Origin: Comamonas sp.
GTDB lineage: Bacteria > Pseudomonadota > Gammaproteobacteria > Burkholderiales > Burkholderiaceae_C
NCBI GenBank assembly: GCA_031277805.1
Contig: JAITLR010000019.1
Coordinates: forward strand, 182,831 to 246,830
Direction of reading: 5' to 3'
Length of the DNA stretch: 64,000 nt
The number at the start of each line of letters is the position of its first letter. Position 1 is the first letter of the stretch. This document shows, piece by piece, positions 34,826 to 44,382 of this stretch. The notes below the pieces were generated by a model. The model ran no database searches, was not told where the DNA came from, and saw nothing but the letters and a program-made list of their open reading frames with translations. A program made the translations under genes and the position numbers.

Positions 34826-36004
34826 ATGAGCAGCCAGCAGTTGTATGACCTGGCTCCGGCGTTGGAGCTGATGGCTTTTGGCCTGCTGCTGGCCTTGGGT
34901 CCACTGTGCTGGGTCTGGTGGCGCAATCGCGGCAGCGGCCCGAGCCGACGTCTTCAGGCCCTGTGCGTTCTGACACTGTTTCTGACCTTTGATCTGGTGC
35001 TTTTTGGCGCCTTCACTCGACTGACGGATTCGGGTCTGGGTTGTCCCGACTGGCCCGGTTGCTATGGTACTTTCAGCCCATTGGCGGCTCACTCGCAGAT
35101 TTCAGAGGCCCAGGCTGCCATGCCCACAGGCCCTGTCACCCATGGCAAGGCCTGGGTAGAGATGATTCACCGCTATCTGGCGACCACGGTAGGCGTGCTC
35201 ATCATTGCCATGACCGTCATGTCCTGGAAACAAGCAATGACTGCGCGCCGTGCAGGCAAGCCCGAACAAGCCCGAGGGGCATTGAGCCCCTGGTGGCCCA
35301 CCTTGACACTGGTCTGGGTCTGTCTTCAGGGAGCCCTCGGTGCCTGGACCGTGACCTGGAAGCTTTTCCCGGCCATCGTCACCTTGCACCTGCTTGGAGG
35401 CACAGGTCTGCTGGCCTTGCTGGCCATTCCTGCCTCTGCCATGAGCCTGAAACAGGCTGCCCAGTCTCCTGCGTTGATCAGCCAAGGACTGCGCACTGCT
35501 TTGTGGCTTTGCCTGGCTTTGCTGGTACTGCAGGTCAGCCTGGGCGGCTGGGTCAGCACCAATTACGCGGTGCTCGCCTGCACCACTTTTCCGACTTGCC
35601 AGGGAAGCTGGTGGCCAGCCATGGATTTTGCTCAAGCTCTGCAGATCTGGCGTCCCTTGGGTCTGCTGGCCGATGGCAGCCACATCAGCTTTGAAGCGTT
35701 GACTGCCATCCATTACACGCACCGCCTGATGGCCTACGTGGTGGTTCTGGCCCTGGCTGGCCTCTGGGCAGCCATGCGTCATGCGCCTGCCATCGCCAAA
35801 CAGCGCCGCATGCTGGGCTTTTTTGCGGTGCTGCAAGTTTTGACGGGTCTGTCCAATGTGGTATTGGACTGGCCTTTGGTCGCGGCCGTGCTTCACACCG
35901 GTGGAGCTGCGGCCCTGGTAACGATTGTGGTCTGGAGTCTGGCCGTGACACGTTCCGATGTCACCAGCCGCCCCTGCCAGGAAACAGCGCTCCGCCCCTC
36001 CTGA
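34826..36004 (+). CDS. ctaA: Heme A synthase (COX15/CtaA)
   Basis: 392 residues, about eight membrane helices. Oxidises the C8 methyl of heme O to the formyl group of heme A for cytochrome c oxidase. Family motifs: [22 protein letters not shown] (in two parts) with the conserved cysteine pair, [11 protein letters not shown] and the second His pair around THRLMAYVV and [12 protein letters not shown] lies before the ATG at 34826. ctaB follows after 25 bp, and both belong to oxidase assembly. Confidence 0.93.
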   Translation: MSSQQLYDLAPALELMAFGLLLALGPLCWVWWRNRGSGPSRRLQALCVLTLFLTFDLVLFGAFTRLTDSGLGCPDWPGCYGTFSPLAAHSQISEAQAAMPTGPVTHGKAWVEMIHRYLATTVGVLIIAMTVMSWKQAMTARRAGKPEQARGALSPWWPTLTLVWVCLQGALGAWTVTWKLFPAIVTLHLLGGTGLLALLAIPASAMSLKQAAQSPALISQGLRTALWLCLALLVLQVSLGGWVSTNYAVLACTTFPTCQGSWWPAMDFAQALQIWRPLGLLADGSHISFEALTAIHYTHRLMAYVVVLALAGLWAAMRHAPAIAKQRRMLGFFAVLQVLTGLSNVVLDWPLVAAVLHTGGAAALVTIVVWSLAVTRSDVTSRPCQETALRPS

Positions 36005-36029
36005 GGCGCCGCGCACAAAGAGTGATTGC

Positions 36030-36935
36030 ATGAGTCAAAGTGAAACCCTGTTGGATAGTTCCTCTCGACTGAGCCAGTACTACGCGCTGACCAAGCCCCG
36101 GGTGGTTCAGCTCATTGTGTTCTGTGCGCTGATCGGCATGGTGCTGGCCGTTCCTGGCTGGCCCACGGCCTCGCAGTGGGTACATATGGGCGTGGCCTGT
36201 GCAGGCATCTGGCTGGTGGCTGCCGCCGCTGCCGCCTTCAACTGTCTGGTCGAGCGGCATATCGACGCCAAGATGAAACGCACGTCCTGGCGCCCCACGG
36301 CACGCGGCGAGCTTTCCAGCCAGCAGGCGCTGGCCTTCTCGGCCATTCTTTGCATGATTGGCGCGACGATTTTGCTGCTCTGGACCAACGCGCTGACCAT
36401 GTGGCTGACACTGGCCACCTTTGTCGGCTACGCAGTGATCTATACCGTGGTGCTCAAGCCAGCCACGCCGCAAAACATCGTGATTGGCGGCGCATCGGGT
36501 GCCATGCCGCCCGTGCTGGGCTGGGCAGCCATGACAGGCAATGTCGGGCCCGAGGCGCTGATCCTGTTTCTCATCATCTTCCTCTGGACCCCTCCCCATT
36601 TCTGGGCATTGGCACTGTATCGCGTCGAGGATTACCGCCAGTCCGGTCTGCCCATGCTGCCCGTGACCCATGGCAGCGAATACACGCGCCTGCAGATTCT
36701 GCTCTACACCCTGGTGTTGTTCGCCGCCGGCCTGCTGCCTTTCATGTACGGCATGAGCAGCTGGCTCTACTTGTTTGCCGCCGTGGTTCTGGGCGCTGGA
36801 TTTGTTAGCTATGCAATTGCGCTGTACCGCAACTATTCGGATGCGCTATCGCGCAAGACCTTCCGCTTCTCCCTGGTGCACCTGAGCCTGCTGTTCCTGG
36901 CTTTGCTCATTGATCACTATCTGTTCATGGCCTGA
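36030..36935 (+). CDS. ctaB: Protoheme IX farnesyltransferase (heme O synthase)
   Basis: 301 residues, UbiA-type prenyltransferase with nine membrane helices. Attaches farnesyl to heme B giving heme O, the substrate for CtaA. The prenyl-diphosphate site is [15 protein letters not shown] and the second motif [15 protein letters not shown]. The ATG at 36030 is preferred over the longer frame, which overlaps ctaA. A strong terminator follows. Confidence 0.94.
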   Translation: MSQSETLLDSSSRLSQYYALTKPRVVQLIVFCALIGMVLAVPGWPTASQWVHMGVACAGIWLVAAAAAAFNCLVERHIDAKMKRTSWRPTARGELSSQQALAFSAILCMIGATILLLWTNALTMWLTLATFVGYAVIYTVVLKPATPQNIVIGGASGAMPPVLGWAAMTGNVGPEALILFLIIFLWTPPHFWALALYRVEDYRQSGLPMLPVTHGSEYTRLQILLYTLVLFAAGLLPFMYGMSSWLYLFAAVVLGAGFVSYAIALYRNYSDALSRKTFRFSLVHLSLLFLALLIDHYLFMA

Positions 36936-36973
36936 TCGCCGCCCTGCTGTTCGACAACGAACCTTGAACAATG

Positions 36974-36999
36974 AAAGCCCGGCAGTGCCGGGCTTTTTT
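36974..36999 (+). terminator. Terminator of ctaAB
   Basis: AAAGCCCGGC-AGT-GCCGGGCTTT and a T-run, 38 bases after the ctaB stop. Confidence 0.9.
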
Positions 37000-37085
37000 A
37001 TGTATCAGACATTATCAAAAAGTGAGCTGCCAGCGCTTTACAAACAAGCGTTACAAGCCAGAATCCCCAATATTCAGACATCAAA

Positions 37086-37113
37086 AAGGCCAGCCTTTTG
37101 AGAGGCTGGCCTT
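37086..37113 (-). terminator. Terminator of tsdBA
   Basis: AAGGCCAGCC and GGCTGGCCTT with an 8-base loop; followed on the minus strand by five Ts. It lies 30 bases after the tsdA stop. Confidence 0.88.
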
Positions 37114-37143
37114 GGCTCCGGCTCCGGCTTGGGTGCAAGTCTT

Positions 37144-38127
37144 TTACAGGCCCTTGAGTACCTTGCCGTTGACTTCCTTGCCGTACAAGGTGAACTTGCC
37201 AGCGTGGTACTTGTCGGCGGTTGCCTTCAGGTCACCATTGAAGCGAGGGTCCTGGCCGCGCTCCTGACTGTTGATGAAGGTCGCCACATCCCAGGCTTCC
37301 TGGTCTGTCAAAGTGGCATTGCCGTAGGGCATGTTGTTCTTGATGAAGTTGGCCGCCTTGTCGATCTCGTGCATGCCGGCGCCCCAGTTGTAGGAGTCCT
37401 TGCCCCACAGAGGCGGGAACACGGCGATATCGCCGACAAACTGCCCCTTGCCGTCACCGCTGTGGCACAGCGCGCACTTGGCTTCATACACCTTGGCACC
37501 AGCCTCGTAGGTAGGCGTCTGCTCGGGCTCACCCGCTTTCTTGAAGCCTGCGCCGGGCAGCTTCTCACCCGTGGGGGCCTTCTTCGCCATCCAGTAGGCA
37601 TAGGACTCCAGCGCCACCAGAATGTCGTGACCGTCGTCAGGCGCCTTGCCGTTCATGGAATACATGAAACAGCCACGCACGCGCTCGGCAAAAGTGTCGA
37701 CATGGTCGGTCTTCTTTCGATAGGCCGGGTACATGGGGTAGGCGCCCCACATGGGAGCTGCGCCCTTCAAGCGGCCAGCGTCCAGGTGACAGTTGGCGCA
37801 GCTCAGGGGGTTGCCCGAGAAGCCCACAGCGTTGGCAGGCGTGCGGGTGAAGATGGCTTCACCACGGCGAATCCAATCGCCCATAGGACCTTCGGGAATA
37901 TCGCTGGCAGCAGGGGGAGCGAACACGCCATTGTTAGCCACCACAGGTACCGCCTTGGCATCCGCAGGTGCAGGTGCGGCAAGCTTGGCAGGCTCTTCAG
38001 CCTTCTTGGGGCTGCTGATACTCATGCCATACCAGAGCGCACCGCCCAGGCCCGCAAATAAGCTGGCCACGACTGCGTATTCAGCCAGATTGGAAGACTT
38101 GGCCTTGTCTTGTTGTGCTTTGGACAT
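37144..38127 (-). CDS. tsdA: Thiosulfate dehydrogenase, diheme cytochrome c (TsdA)
   Basis: 327 residues. A membrane anchor at about 17-35 places the rest in the periplasm. Two heme sites are CANCH (110-114) and CALCH (218-222). The TsdA-specific segment RGCFMYSMNG supplies the axial cysteine (C153) of the catalytic heme; NCHLDAGR, YNWGAGMH and DQEAWDVATFI also match the family. It oxidises thiosulfate to tetrathionate, or runs in reverse. Start at 38127 after GAGG. It follows tsdB with a 10-bp gap. Confidence 0.88.
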   Translation of the reverse strand: MSKAQQDKAKSSNLAEYAVVASLFAGLGGALWYGMSISSPKKAEEPAKLAAPAPADAKAVPVVANNGVFAPPAASDIPEGPMGDWIRRGEAIFTRTPANAVGFSGNPLSCANCHLDAGRLKGAAPMWGAYPMYPAYRKKTDHVDTFAERVRGCFMYSMNGKAPDDGHDILVALESYAYWMAKKAPTGEKLPGAGFKKAGEPEQTPTYEAGAKVYEAKCALCHSGDGKGQFVGDIAVFPPLWGKDSYNWGAGMHEIDKAANFIKNNMPYGNATLTDQEAWDVATFINSQERGQDPRFNGDLKATADKYHAGKFTLYGKEVNGKVLKGL

Positions 38128-38137
38128 GGTGACTTCC

Positions 38138-38857
38138 TCAGGGCTTTGCAAGCGTTGTGGCTGCGGCAGGGTTGTGCAGACGCTGGTAATAGGCGGCAAC
38201 GGCCTTGATATCCTCAGCTGTCAGTTTCTTGGCCACTGCTCCCATCAGACCCAGGGGGCCGGCCTCGCGCTGCCCCTTGTTCCAGGCATCGATCTGGCTT
38301 TGCATATAGTCGGCAGGCAAATGACCGATGGCCGGAAAATCCTTGCCCACACCCACGCCACCAGGGCCATGGCACTGCGCACAGGCTGGAATGCCGTCAG
38401 CCCAGCGACCACGCTCCACCAGCCAGGCACCGGAGTCATCGTTCTTGCCAGGCAACGCACCGCGCACGGGCTGAATGGGCAGCTTCAGGCTGGAATAAAA
38501 CGCAGCTACATCGGCGCGTTCCTGCTCATTCAGTGCCTTGGCCATGGGAGCCATTACGGCGGACTGGCGCGCGCCAGCGGCCATCTGCTGAAGCTGGCGC
38601 TCCAGATAACCGGAGTGCTGACCGGCCAGAGCGGGAAAGCCAACCTGGCCTTCACCCTTGGCACCATGACAGGTAGCGCAGGCCGCTGCACCACCCGCGG
38701 AGCCTGACTGGGCAATCTTTTCACCAGCAGCGGCGCTGCCTTGCAGTGGGGCCTTGGTGGCAGCGGGTTCTTGCGCCCAGGCACTGGTTGCCATCAGCAT
38801 GGAAATGCCGACAGCCACCCACGACCGAGGCAGAGTCTTTGAGTTCAAGCGGTTCAT
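38138..38857 (-). CDS. tsdB: Diheme cytochrome c4-type electron acceptor (TsdB)
   Basis: 239 residues. Signal peptide MNRLNSKTLPRSWVAVGISM ending SAWAQ. Two heme motifs, CATCH (60-64) and CAQCH (159-163), each followed by a cytochrome c4 fold (GFPALAGQHSGYLERQLQQM; DFPAIGHLPADYMQSQI). TsdB accepts electrons from TsdA and passes them to the respiratory chain. The start at 38857 is the one that gives a clean signal peptide; a GTG at 38887 is possible. Confidence 0.85.
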   Translation of the reverse strand: MNRLNSKTLPRSWVAVGISMLMATSAWAQEPAATKAPLQGSAAAGEKIAQSGSAGGAAACATCHGAKGEGQVGFPALAGQHSGYLERQLQQMAAGARQSAVMAPMAKALNEQERADVAAFYSSLKLPIQPVRGALPGKNDDSGAWLVERGRWADGIPACAQCHGPGGVGVGKDFPAIGHLPADYMQSQIDAWNKGQREAGPLGLMGAVAKKLTAEDIKAVAAYYQRLHNPAAATTLAKP

Positions 38858-39038
38858 CTTGGGAATGGTGAAATACGCGGCGCGCACTGCAACTATCGGG
38901 CATGTGCAAAAAACACCAGCGTCTGACCTTTGAAATCAGGTGCTCGACGAGCCCCGACCGGACAATCCCAGAACCATACTTACAGAAGATTAAGTATCAA
39001 TTAATAAGCACTGCTTTGCGCGGCGGGCTTTGATCTCG

Positions 39039-40784
39039 TCAAGCCTCGACCATCTCGGCACGGCAGGCGAGCACGGGCAGATACAGGCTCACCACCAGAC
39101 CTGTGCTCTGTTCGCCCTCCAGAGCCCACACCGTGCCAGCGCCTTCCCAGTCCGCCAAGGGCATGAGCTGCAACGCCCCTCCGCTGCACTGCGCAATACG
39201 CTGCACAATTGCCAGCCCCAGGCCGCTGCCATGGGACTGATGCTTTTTGCGCCAGAAGCGCTGCACCGCAATGCTGCAGTCCTCGGCACTCAGCCCTGGC
39301 CCCTGATCCGCCACCACCAGTTGCACATAGCCTGCCGGTGATGCCGGTCTGTCACTCTGGCCCAATGTTTGCGGTAGTTGCTCCACATGACGCATGCCCA
39401 GAAACACCGGACATTCCGAGGTCTCCGTCCCCGGCTCCTGACCGTAGTGCAAAGCGTTTTCAATCAGATTGCGCAGCGCAGACACCAGCAGAGGCTGGGG
39501 AACCACCACATGCAGGTCCTCAAGCCGTGCATCCCCCTGGCGCTGGCCGGGCAACCAGCCCAGGCGCGCATGGCCCGAGGGAATGGCCGTGGAGGCCAGT
39601 TCCCAGGCTTTCTCCAGCGCGTCCCAGGCACAGGCCGGCTCACTGCCGCAGACAATCTCGCTGTCGGCGGACTCGCTGAGCGGCTGACAATCGAGCCGCG
39701 CCAGCAGCAGCAACTGCTCCAGCGTGTGCTGCAGATGCTCCACCCCTTCGCCCGCCTGCCGCAGCGCGTCGCGCGCCATCAGCCACTGTGGAGTCTCGGA
39801 CACTGGATGCCAGGTCGGCTGCAGGTTCGGACCCTGCGGATCATTGCGGACCATCTGCAGACTGCCCGCACTGTCCACGGCCATCTGGGCCACTTGCACA
39901 TGGGCTTTGACAGCTGTCAGCGGCGTGCGCAGCTCATGGGCCGCGTCATCGCTCCAGCGCCTCTCTCGCTCTATGGCGCTGTGCACGCGTTGCAGCATGT
40001 GGTTGATGGTCTGCACCAGCGGCGCCAGCTCTCGCACCTGGTGGCCCTGCGCCACCGGCGAATCATCTCCCGGGGGACGCTGGCTCAGTTCCTGGCGCAG
40101 CGACTCCAGCGGCTTCAATCCCCTTGTCACACCCCACCACATCAGCAGCATGCTGGCCAACAGCGCCAGCACGAAAGGCAGGATGATGGTGTAGGCAAAG
40201 CCGTGGACCAGGCCTTCGCGCACATCAATGCGGTCAGCCGTGGCAATACGCACGCCATGCTCTTCCAGTACATAGGTGCGCCAGGGACGTCCGCCCTTGG
40301 TCATCGTCGAAAAACCCAGCGGCAAAGGCGCCTGAAAACTGGGTGCGCCGGCACTGCGTGCAACCACACGGGAGTCGTCTGACGCGGGTTCGGCCTGCGC
40401 CGGTGCGACCGTCTTGCCGTCGTGCCTGTCCAGCGGGGATGCAGGAATCAGGGCTGGTCGCGGCGCCTGCCCTGCCGTGTCCTGAGCATCCACATTTGCA
40501 GCAGGTGCCGCGCGCACCTCGCTGCGCAGCATGCTGACCTCGCAAGCCACGCCGTCGCGGGACACCACGTTCAGCATCGGCCCCCAGTCGTTGGGGGAGA
40601 CGTTTTCGGGTTTGAACTGGTGAACAATGCCCGCCACCATATGGGCCGAGGCAATCAGCCGGTCATCCAGCACCGAGCGCAGCTCGTGCCGCATGCCCGC
40701 AAACATCCAGGCGGCCACGCCGCCCCACAAGGTACACAGCGCCAGACACAGCCAGACCAGCAGTCTTACCCGCAGGCTGCGCAT
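39039..40784 (-). CDS. Sensor histidine kinase (QseC/TctE-like)
   Basis: 581 residues. Membrane helices at about 9-27 and 175-197 flank a periplasmic sensor region of about 150 residues rich in Ala/Pro. HAMP linker follows, then HisKA with DDAAHELRTPLTAVKAH, N-box NLIENALHYG, and the ATP lid VADQGPGLS and GSGLGLAIVQRI. Its ATG overlaps the stop of the response-regulator gene (TGATG), so the pair is translationally coupled. The signal is unknown; tsdBA lies just downstream but convincing linkage is absent. Confidence 0.9.
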   Translation of the reverse strand: MRSLRVRLLVWLCLALCTLWGGVAAWMFAGMRHELRSVLDDRLIASAHMVAGIVHQFKPENVSPNDWGPMLNVVSRDGVACEVSMLRSEVRAAPAANVDAQDTAGQAPRPALIPASPLDRHDGKTVAPAQAEPASDDSRVVARSAGAPSFQAPLPLGFSTMTKGGRPWRTYVLEEHGVRIATADRIDVREGLVHGFAYTIILPFVLALLASMLLMWWGVTRGLKPLESLRQELSQRPPGDDSPVAQGHQVRELAPLVQTINHMLQRVHSAIERERRWSDDAAHELRTPLTAVKAHVQVAQMAVDSAGSLQMVRNDPQGPNLQPTWHPVSETPQWLMARDALRQAGEGVEHLQHTLEQLLLLARLDCQPLSESADSEIVCGSEPACAWDALEKAWELASTAIPSGHARLGWLPGQRQGDARLEDLHVVVPQPLLVSALRNLIENALHYGQEPGTETSECPVFLGMRHVEQLPQTLGQSDRPASPAGYVQLVVADQGPGLSAEDCSIAVQRFWRKKHQSHGSGLGLAIVQRIAQCSGGALQLMPLADWEGAGTVWALEGEQSTGLVVSLYLPVLACRAEMVEA

Positions 40785-41461
40785 CAGTGCTCCCCCTGGC
40801 CCTGGGCGCGCCCCAGCCTAAATCCCACGCCGCGCACCGTCTCCACCATGTCGGAGCCCAGCTTGCGGCGCAGATGGTGCACATGCACGTTGACCGCGTT
40901 GCTCTCCACATCCTGGCTGTAGCCGTAGAGACTGTCGCGCAGTTGCTCCAGGTTCAGTACCCTGCCCGGCGATTGCAGCAAGGCACGCAGCAGCGCCCAT
41001 TCGCGGCGTGACAGATCCACGGGCAGACCGTTGCGCTGGGCACGACCCGCGGCCAGGTCCAGCTGCACATCGCCCAGCACGATCCAGTCCACGGAGCGGC
41101 CCGCCGCGCGGCGCAGCAGCGCATGAAGCCGCGCTGCCAGTTCATGCAGGTCGAAAGGCTTGACCAGATAGTCGTCCGCACCGGTCTGCAGTCCTTCGAT
41201 GCGCTGGCCCACCGCATCGCGCGCGGTCAGTACCAGCACCGGCAACTCCTGCCCCTGGCTACGCCAGCGAGCCAGCAGCTGCAAACCGTCTTCATCAGGC
41301 AGCCCCAGATCCAGTACACAGACGTCGAAGTGCGACGACTTGATGGCCGCATCCGCCTGAGCGGCACAGCCCACCACATCCACCCCGAAACCCTGCAGTT
41401 GCAGGCCTGCCTTGACCCCACTGGCCACCAGAGCGTTATCTTCCACCAACAGCACGTGCAT
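40784..41461 (-). CDS. OmpR-family response regulator
   Basis: 225 residues. Receiver domain with MHVLLVEDNALV, phospho-Asp in VLDLGLPDEDG (about residue 51), LTARDAV and KPFDLHEL. The winged helix DNA-binding domain follows (DLSRREWALLRALLQ; NAVNVHVHHLRRKLG; VRGVGFRLG). Closest in style to QseB/TctD/PmrA. First gene of the two-component operon, divergent from the DsbD-like fusion gene. Confidence 0.92.
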   Translation of the reverse strand: MHVLLVEDNALVASGVKAGLQLQGFGVDVVGCAAQADAAIKSSHFDVCVLDLGLPDEDGLQLLARWRSQGQELPVLVLTARDAVGQRIEGLQTGADDYLVKPFDLHELAARLHALLRRAAGRSVDWIVLGDVQLDLAAGRAQRNGLPVDLSRREWALLRALLQSPGRVLNLEQLRDSLYGYSQDVESNAVNVHVHHLRRKLGSDMVETVRGVGFRLGRAQGQGEH

Positions 41462-41643
41462 TGTGTATTCCTGAAGCTGCGCTCACACCAGCCCTGATGC
41501 CGTGCCTGAGCGACTGCTCCTATCGCCTACCTGAAACGGGAAAGCATCGCAGATTTGTCTTTTGGCAGCGTTAACTCCTGCTTAATCCCTAGCATCCAAG
41601 ATTGGCGACCCATTTGATCGGTTTCTTGCTTCCCCAGCCCTCC

Positions 41644-43077
41644 ATGTCTGTTTCGCACCTTGCCGCCATCGTCCTGCTGCCCGCATCGCTGCTGATGGCA
41701 AGCGCTGCGCCAGCACAGCCTCTGCAGGTGCCCGGGCTGTTACAGCAGCAAGGCAATCGTGCCCTCTCTGGCGAGGTTCTCAGTGCAGAACAGGCATTTG
41801 TGCTGACACCGCCAGCGCCGAGCGCTATCAAAGCCGAGGGCACCAGGCAATTACTTCAGCTGCACTGGCGGATAGAACCTGGCTACTACCTTTATCGCGA
41901 CCAGCTCAAGCTCAACGATGCGCAGGGCCAGCCACTGGCGTTGAATATCCCGCAAGGCGAAATACTAACCGATGCTTTCTTCGGCACGGTACAGGTCTTT
42001 CATGACGAGCTGCACGTAGAAGCAGTGCTGCCGGAGCACCCAACGCAATGGCCTCTGCAATTGCAATGGCAGGGCTGCGCCCATGCCGGTGTCTGCTACC
42101 CGCCCCAGCAACAAAGCATAGTTGCCCAGCAACTGGGCCAGTCGACCAGCGATGACACACCAGATGCGGATAGAACCGCTGAGGGTCAGCCCTCCACCTC
42201 GCCCACCCACTGGCTGCATTCACTGGCCTTGCCGGCCAGCGTGCTGATCGGTCCCGTCGCTCTGCCGACGATGGCGCTTGTCCTGTTCCTGGCCTTGTTC
42301 CTGAGTCAATGGTGGGCCAGACGCCTGCAGTTGCGCCTGGGCCAACCTGTCGATGCATTGCTCATGCGATCGGTCCTCGCAGGCTTGCTGGCAGCGCGTC
42401 TGGCCTACGTCGGCCAGTGGTGGCGAGAGTATTGGCAACCCGGGGCCCACCCAGCTTCCAGCGCCCTGCAGATCGTCGACATCCGCGACGGAGGCTGGAA
42501 TCTGTGGGCCGGTCTGGCGGCCACTGCGGCCTGGATACTCTGGCAAGCGCGTGGCAACGCCGCTTTGCGCCGAGCCACTTTGCAAGCCTTGGCCGCAGGC
42601 GCTTTCATTCTGATAGCTGCTCACGCACTGCGCAATTGGGTTGAAGCAGATAAACCTGCTATTGCGGCCATCACTCTGGTCACTGCCAGCGCGCAAACCG
42701 TGGATCTGCGCAGCTACCAGGGCCAACCACTGGTCATCAATCTCTGGGCGACCTGGTGCCCGCCCTGCCGCCGCGAAATGCCGGTCCTGGCTCAGGCCCA
42801 AAAGGAGCATCCGAATATTCGCTTTCTCTGGATCAATCAGGGCGAGGATGCAGCGGCCGTGATGCGCTATCTGCAAACCATGGCCCTGCCCCTGCCACAA
42901 GTGCTGCTCGACCCCAAGCAGCGCGCCAGCGCCCATTGGCAGCAGCGTGGTCTGCCATCCACCTATTTCTATGACGCTCAAGGGCTGTTGCGCGGCATGC
43001 GCATGGGCGAGCTGTCCCGCGCCAGTCTCGCCGAACAGCTGACGCGCATCGCGCCAGTTCAGCCCGCTTCCCGATAA
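41644..43077 (+). CDS. DsbD-alpha / Lgt-like membrane / thioredoxin fusion
   Basis: 477 residues from ATG 41644, which gives a clean signal peptide (ending SAAPAQP); a TTG at 41602 is an alternative. Residues 35-160 form a DsbD-alpha domain with the redox pair in GCAHAGVCYPP (C145, C151). Helices at about 195-330 do not resemble the CcdA-like DsbD-beta domain; they resemble the N-terminal half of prolipoprotein diacylglyceryl transferase (LAGLLAARLAYVG, DIRDGGWNLWAGL). A thioredoxin domain follows with WCPPC (C372, C375). So a three-part disulfide relay has an unusual membrane part. A DsbG-like gene follows 29 bp later. Confidence 0.78.
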   Translation: MSVSHLAAIVLLPASLLMASAAPAQPLQVPGLLQQQGNRALSGEVLSAEQAFVLTPPAPSAIKAEGTRQLLQLHWRIEPGYYLYRDQLKLNDAQGQPLALNIPQGEILTDAFFGTVQVFHDELHVEAVLPEHPTQWPLQLQWQGCAHAGVCYPPQQQSIVAQQLGQSTSDDTPDADRTAEGQPSTSPTHWLHSLALPASVLIGPVALPTMALVLFLALFLSQWWARRLQLRLGQPVDALLMRSVLAGLLAARLAYVGQWWREYWQPGAHPASSALQIVDIRDGGWNLWAGLAATAAWILWQARGNAALRRATLQALAAGAFILIAAHALRNWVEADKPAIAAITLVTASAQTVDLRSYQGQPLVINLWATWCPPCRREMPVLAQAQKEHPNIRFLWINQGEDAAAVMRYLQTMALPLPQVLLDPKQRASAHWQQRGLPSTYFYDAQGLLRGMRMGELSRASLAEQLTRIAPVQPASR

Positions 43078-43106
43078 GCGCCACACAACAATCAGAAAGG
43101 CCCCAG

Positions 43107-43943
43107 ATGACCCGCCACCTATACCGAAGCCACACGGCATTGCTGGCCACCGCCGCCTTTGCCTTGGTCGCAGGCGCTTCCATCGCAGCGGCGGCCATGG
43201 CCTGGGCCGGGCCGGCCACCGGTGATCTGCCATCCGAGAAATTCCTGGCCGAGCAAGGACTGACGGTGGTCGGCCCCATGCAGGCAACTGGCGGGCTCAA
43301 GGCCTGGGCTGCCTACCGCGAACAACAGCCCATCCCCATCTACCGTCTGCCCGACGGTAAGCACTGGGTCATAGGCACGGTGATCGATGCGCAAGGCAGG
43401 GATGTCAACGCCAAGGTCTTGCAGTCCGCCGTGCAAAAGCCCATGGGCCTGCAGACCTGGGCCGACCTGGAACGCACCCACTGGATTGGCGACGGCAAGC
43501 CCGATGCGCCGCAAATCGCCTATGTCTTCACCGACCCCAACTGCCCCTATTGCAACCAGCTATGGCGCGAAGCGCGCCCTCTGGTGCAATCGGGCCAGTT
43601 GCAGCTGCGCCATATTCTGGTGGCCGTGCTGCGCCCCAGCAGCGAAGGCAAGGCCGCAGCCATTTTGCAAGCCCCATCACCCGAGCAAGCCCTGGCCAGC
43701 CATGCACAGGCCTATGCCGATGCGCACGGCAAGAATCCCGACACACTGGGCATTGCCGCACTGCCGCGTATTCCTCTGACGGCCCGTGATGCACTGGCCA
43801 ACAACACCTCTCTGATGACGGCCATGGGTCTGCGTGCCACGCCCGCCACCATCTGGAAAAATGCTCAGGGCACCGTCCAGATTCGCACCGGCATGCCACC
43901 GGGGCTGTTCGACAGCGTGATGGACAAATCTGCCCCAAAATAG
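43107..43943 (+). CDS. dsbG: DsbG-like thiol:disulfide interchange protein
   Basis: 278 residues. Signal peptide over residues 1-33, N-terminal dimerisation domain (LTVVGPMQATGGLKAWAAYR) and a thioredoxin domain with DPNCPYCNQLW (C146, C149) and cis-Pro RATPAT. CPYC is the DsbG/DsbC active site. A periplasmic isomerase/reductase for oxidised cysteines. It would take electrons from a DsbD-like membrane protein, which is what the gene just upstream encodes. Confidence 0.88.
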   Translation: MTRHLYRSHTALLATAAFALVAGASIAAAAMAWAGPATGDLPSEKFLAEQGLTVVGPMQATGGLKAWAAYREQQPIPIYRLPDGKHWVIGTVIDAQGRDVNAKVLQSAVQKPMGLQTWADLERTHWIGDGKPDAPQIAYVFTDPNCPYCNQLWREARPLVQSGQLQLRHILVAVLRPSSEGKAAAILQAPSPEQALASHAQAYADAHGKNPDTLGIAALPRIPLTARDALANNTSLMTAMGLRATPATIWKNAQGTVQIRTGMPPGLFDSVMDKSAPK

Positions 43944-43962
43944 GCTTTAACCCATATCCCAT

Positions 43963-43980
43963 CAGCGCCAGAAGCTATAG
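43963..43980 (+). repeat. Dispersed repeat copy
   Basis: CAGCGCCAGAAGCTATAG: an incomplete forward copy 28 bases before the start of the next gene. Confidence 0.4.
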
Positions 43981-44008
43981 TCTGCATAGCAATTCCGAAG
44001 CCATCATC

Positions 44009-44359
44009 ATGAGCCAACCCGACTGGAACACCCTGCTGCCTGCCCTGGCGCCCAATACCCGCGTGGTGCTGCACGCCCCCACCGCCCAGGCGCTGGCGCG
44101 TGCACGCGGCAACTTCAAGAACCTGAGCACCGCTCAGCCGCAGGTAGAGGTCTGGATTGTTGCCAACGCCCAGGCGGTGCAGGCCGTGGTGGATGCACCC
44201 GAGGATATGGGCCCGGCCCTGCCCCGCGTGCTGTTGTGCCCCAACACTCTCAGAAACAACAACCTGAGCGCCCCTGCCGGCGCACAGGTGCTGCCCATGG
44301 GCGCTGTGGATGCCCTGGCACGCATGCAGCAAGGCGGCTGGGTCTATATCCGCAGCTGA
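44009..44359 (+). CDS. DsrE-like small protein (116 aa)
   Basis: Begins MSQPDWNTLLPALAPNTRVV. The pattern VVLHAPTAQALARARGNFKN, EVWIVANAQAVQAVV, RVLLCPNTLRNNNL and ending GAQVLPMGAVDALARMQQGG-WVYIRS is the DsrE/DsrF alpha/beta fold with one cysteine in the loop where active members carry it. Function unknown; related proteins relay sulfur. Confidence 0.65.
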   Translation: MSQPDWNTLLPALAPNTRVVLHAPTAQALARARGNFKNLSTAQPQVEVWIVANAQAVQAVVDAPEDMGPALPRVLLCPNTLRNNNLSAPAGAQVLPMGAVDALARMQQGGWVYIRS

Positions 44360-44382
44360 GCAAGCCCACGCAAGGCCCGGAC

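Noticed and set aside
42607..42626. GATAGCTGCTCACGC in the DsbD-like gene, similar to the dispersed repeat
   Set aside because: Codes a normal membrane-helix sequence (ILIAAHALR); too short to tell from chance.
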